Assembly (NCBI GenBank): GCA_021741145.1
Contig: JAIOYK010000062.1
Span: forward strand, 1 to 32,737
Direction of reading: 5' to 3'
Length of the DNA: 32,737 bases
DNA from: Rhodospirillum sp.
Lineage (GTDB): Bacteria > Pseudomonadota > Alphaproteobacteria > Rhodospirillales > Rhodospirillaceae
The number at the start of each line of letters is the position of its first letter. The stretch's first letter is position 1. The translations under genes and the position numbers were made by a program. This document shows, piece after piece, positions 32,602 to 32,737 of this stretch. The notes beneath the pieces are model-generated. The model was not told the DNA's origin, ran no database searches, and was given only the letters and a program-made list of their open reading frames with translations.

Positions 32602-32737
32602 GGCTCAATTCGCGTTTCGTAGGTGTATCACGCGCCCATGGCAGCCGCGATGCATCGCCGTGGGGTTGGATTGGCGCTGAGAGCGACGAGATGGAACCAC
32701 TTCAGATAGCTGGTCAGGTATTTTGTGGCGATGCCAC
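32602..32737 (-). mobile_element. 3' end of an IS1595-like insertion sequence (continues outside the window)
   Basis: On the minus strand, 32628-32737 encode the last 36 residues of a transposase (GIATKYLTSYLKWFHLVAL, then TPRRCIAAAMGA and TGA), the (G)(V/I)ATKYL..YL.W.. ending typical of IS1595-family transposases. The likely element end is GGCTCAATTCGCG starting at 32602, where similarity to the NRPS gene stops. The flanking 8 bases AAACTGAA (32594-32601) would be the target duplication if this is right. Confidence 0.6.

Noticed and set aside
1..32737. CRISPR array, tRNA or rRNA genes, prophage or defence system
   Set aside because: No regularly spaced direct repeats, no tRNA-like cloverleaf and no phage or defence genes were seen on either strand.

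Overview
The window looks like an accessory catabolic region of a GC-rich alphaproteobacterium. A nosR-type gene, two TRAP transporters, one tripartite tricarboxylate (TTT) transporter, LacI, IclR and LysR regulators and many ATGA-type gene overlaps fit a Rhodospirillales-like or Rhodobacterales-like, denitrification-capable heterotroph. The taxon is an inference from style of gene content; there is no rRNA or other marker gene here.

Layout. (1) 1-2240: a nosR-like gene on the minus strand that ends at an in-frame amber codon at the window edge, divergent from a rubrerythrin/ferritin-like diiron protein. (2) 2241-3471: a decayed IS630-type transposase, then an anomalously AT-rich stretch. (3) 3472-13374: LacI regulator, TPP-dependent lyase/synthase, DhaK and DhaL kinase subunits, a double-hotdog MaoC-like protein, a complete TRAP transporter (dctP, dctQ, dctM) and a family III CoA-transferase, all on the plus strand. 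This reads as one catabolic unit: import, CoA activation, C-C cleavage by a TPP enzyme, and phosphorylation of a small ketose. (4) 13694-20080: an AbrB-type membrane protein divergent from an IclR regulator, followed by a TTT transporter (tctC, tctB, tctA) and an SDR oxidoreductase. The same perfect inverted repeat occurs upstream of the IclR gene and upstream of tctC. (5) 20081-27439: a truncated nikR-like fragment, then a LysR regulator, a second TRAP transporter, a glutathione S-transferase, a carboxymuconolactone-decarboxylase-like protein, a LigI-like 2-pyrone-4,6-dicarboxylate lactonase homologue and a second SDR. From dctP onward these genes are tightly packed, with several overlapping. 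(6) 27817-31659: a second IclR regulator divergent from a two-subunit CoA-transferase and a PcaF-like 3-oxoadipyl-CoA thiolase. (7) 31660-32737: a strong hairpin, a relic of an NRPS adenylation domain, and the 3' end of an IS1595-like transposase that appears to have cut it.

How it fits together. The core is a series of regulator-transporter-enzyme modules for organic acids. Modules 5 and 6 carry enzymes related to aromatic ring-cleavage product degradation (lactonase, decarboxylase-like protein, CoA-transferase, thiolase feeding succinyl-CoA and acetyl-CoA). Module 3 combines gene families in a way I do not recognise from a characterised pathway and is the best candidate for an undescribed system. 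Both ends of the window are bounded by mobile-element relics and damaged genes, consistent with an acquired or rearranged accessory region. All assignments were made by reading the sequence without database searches.
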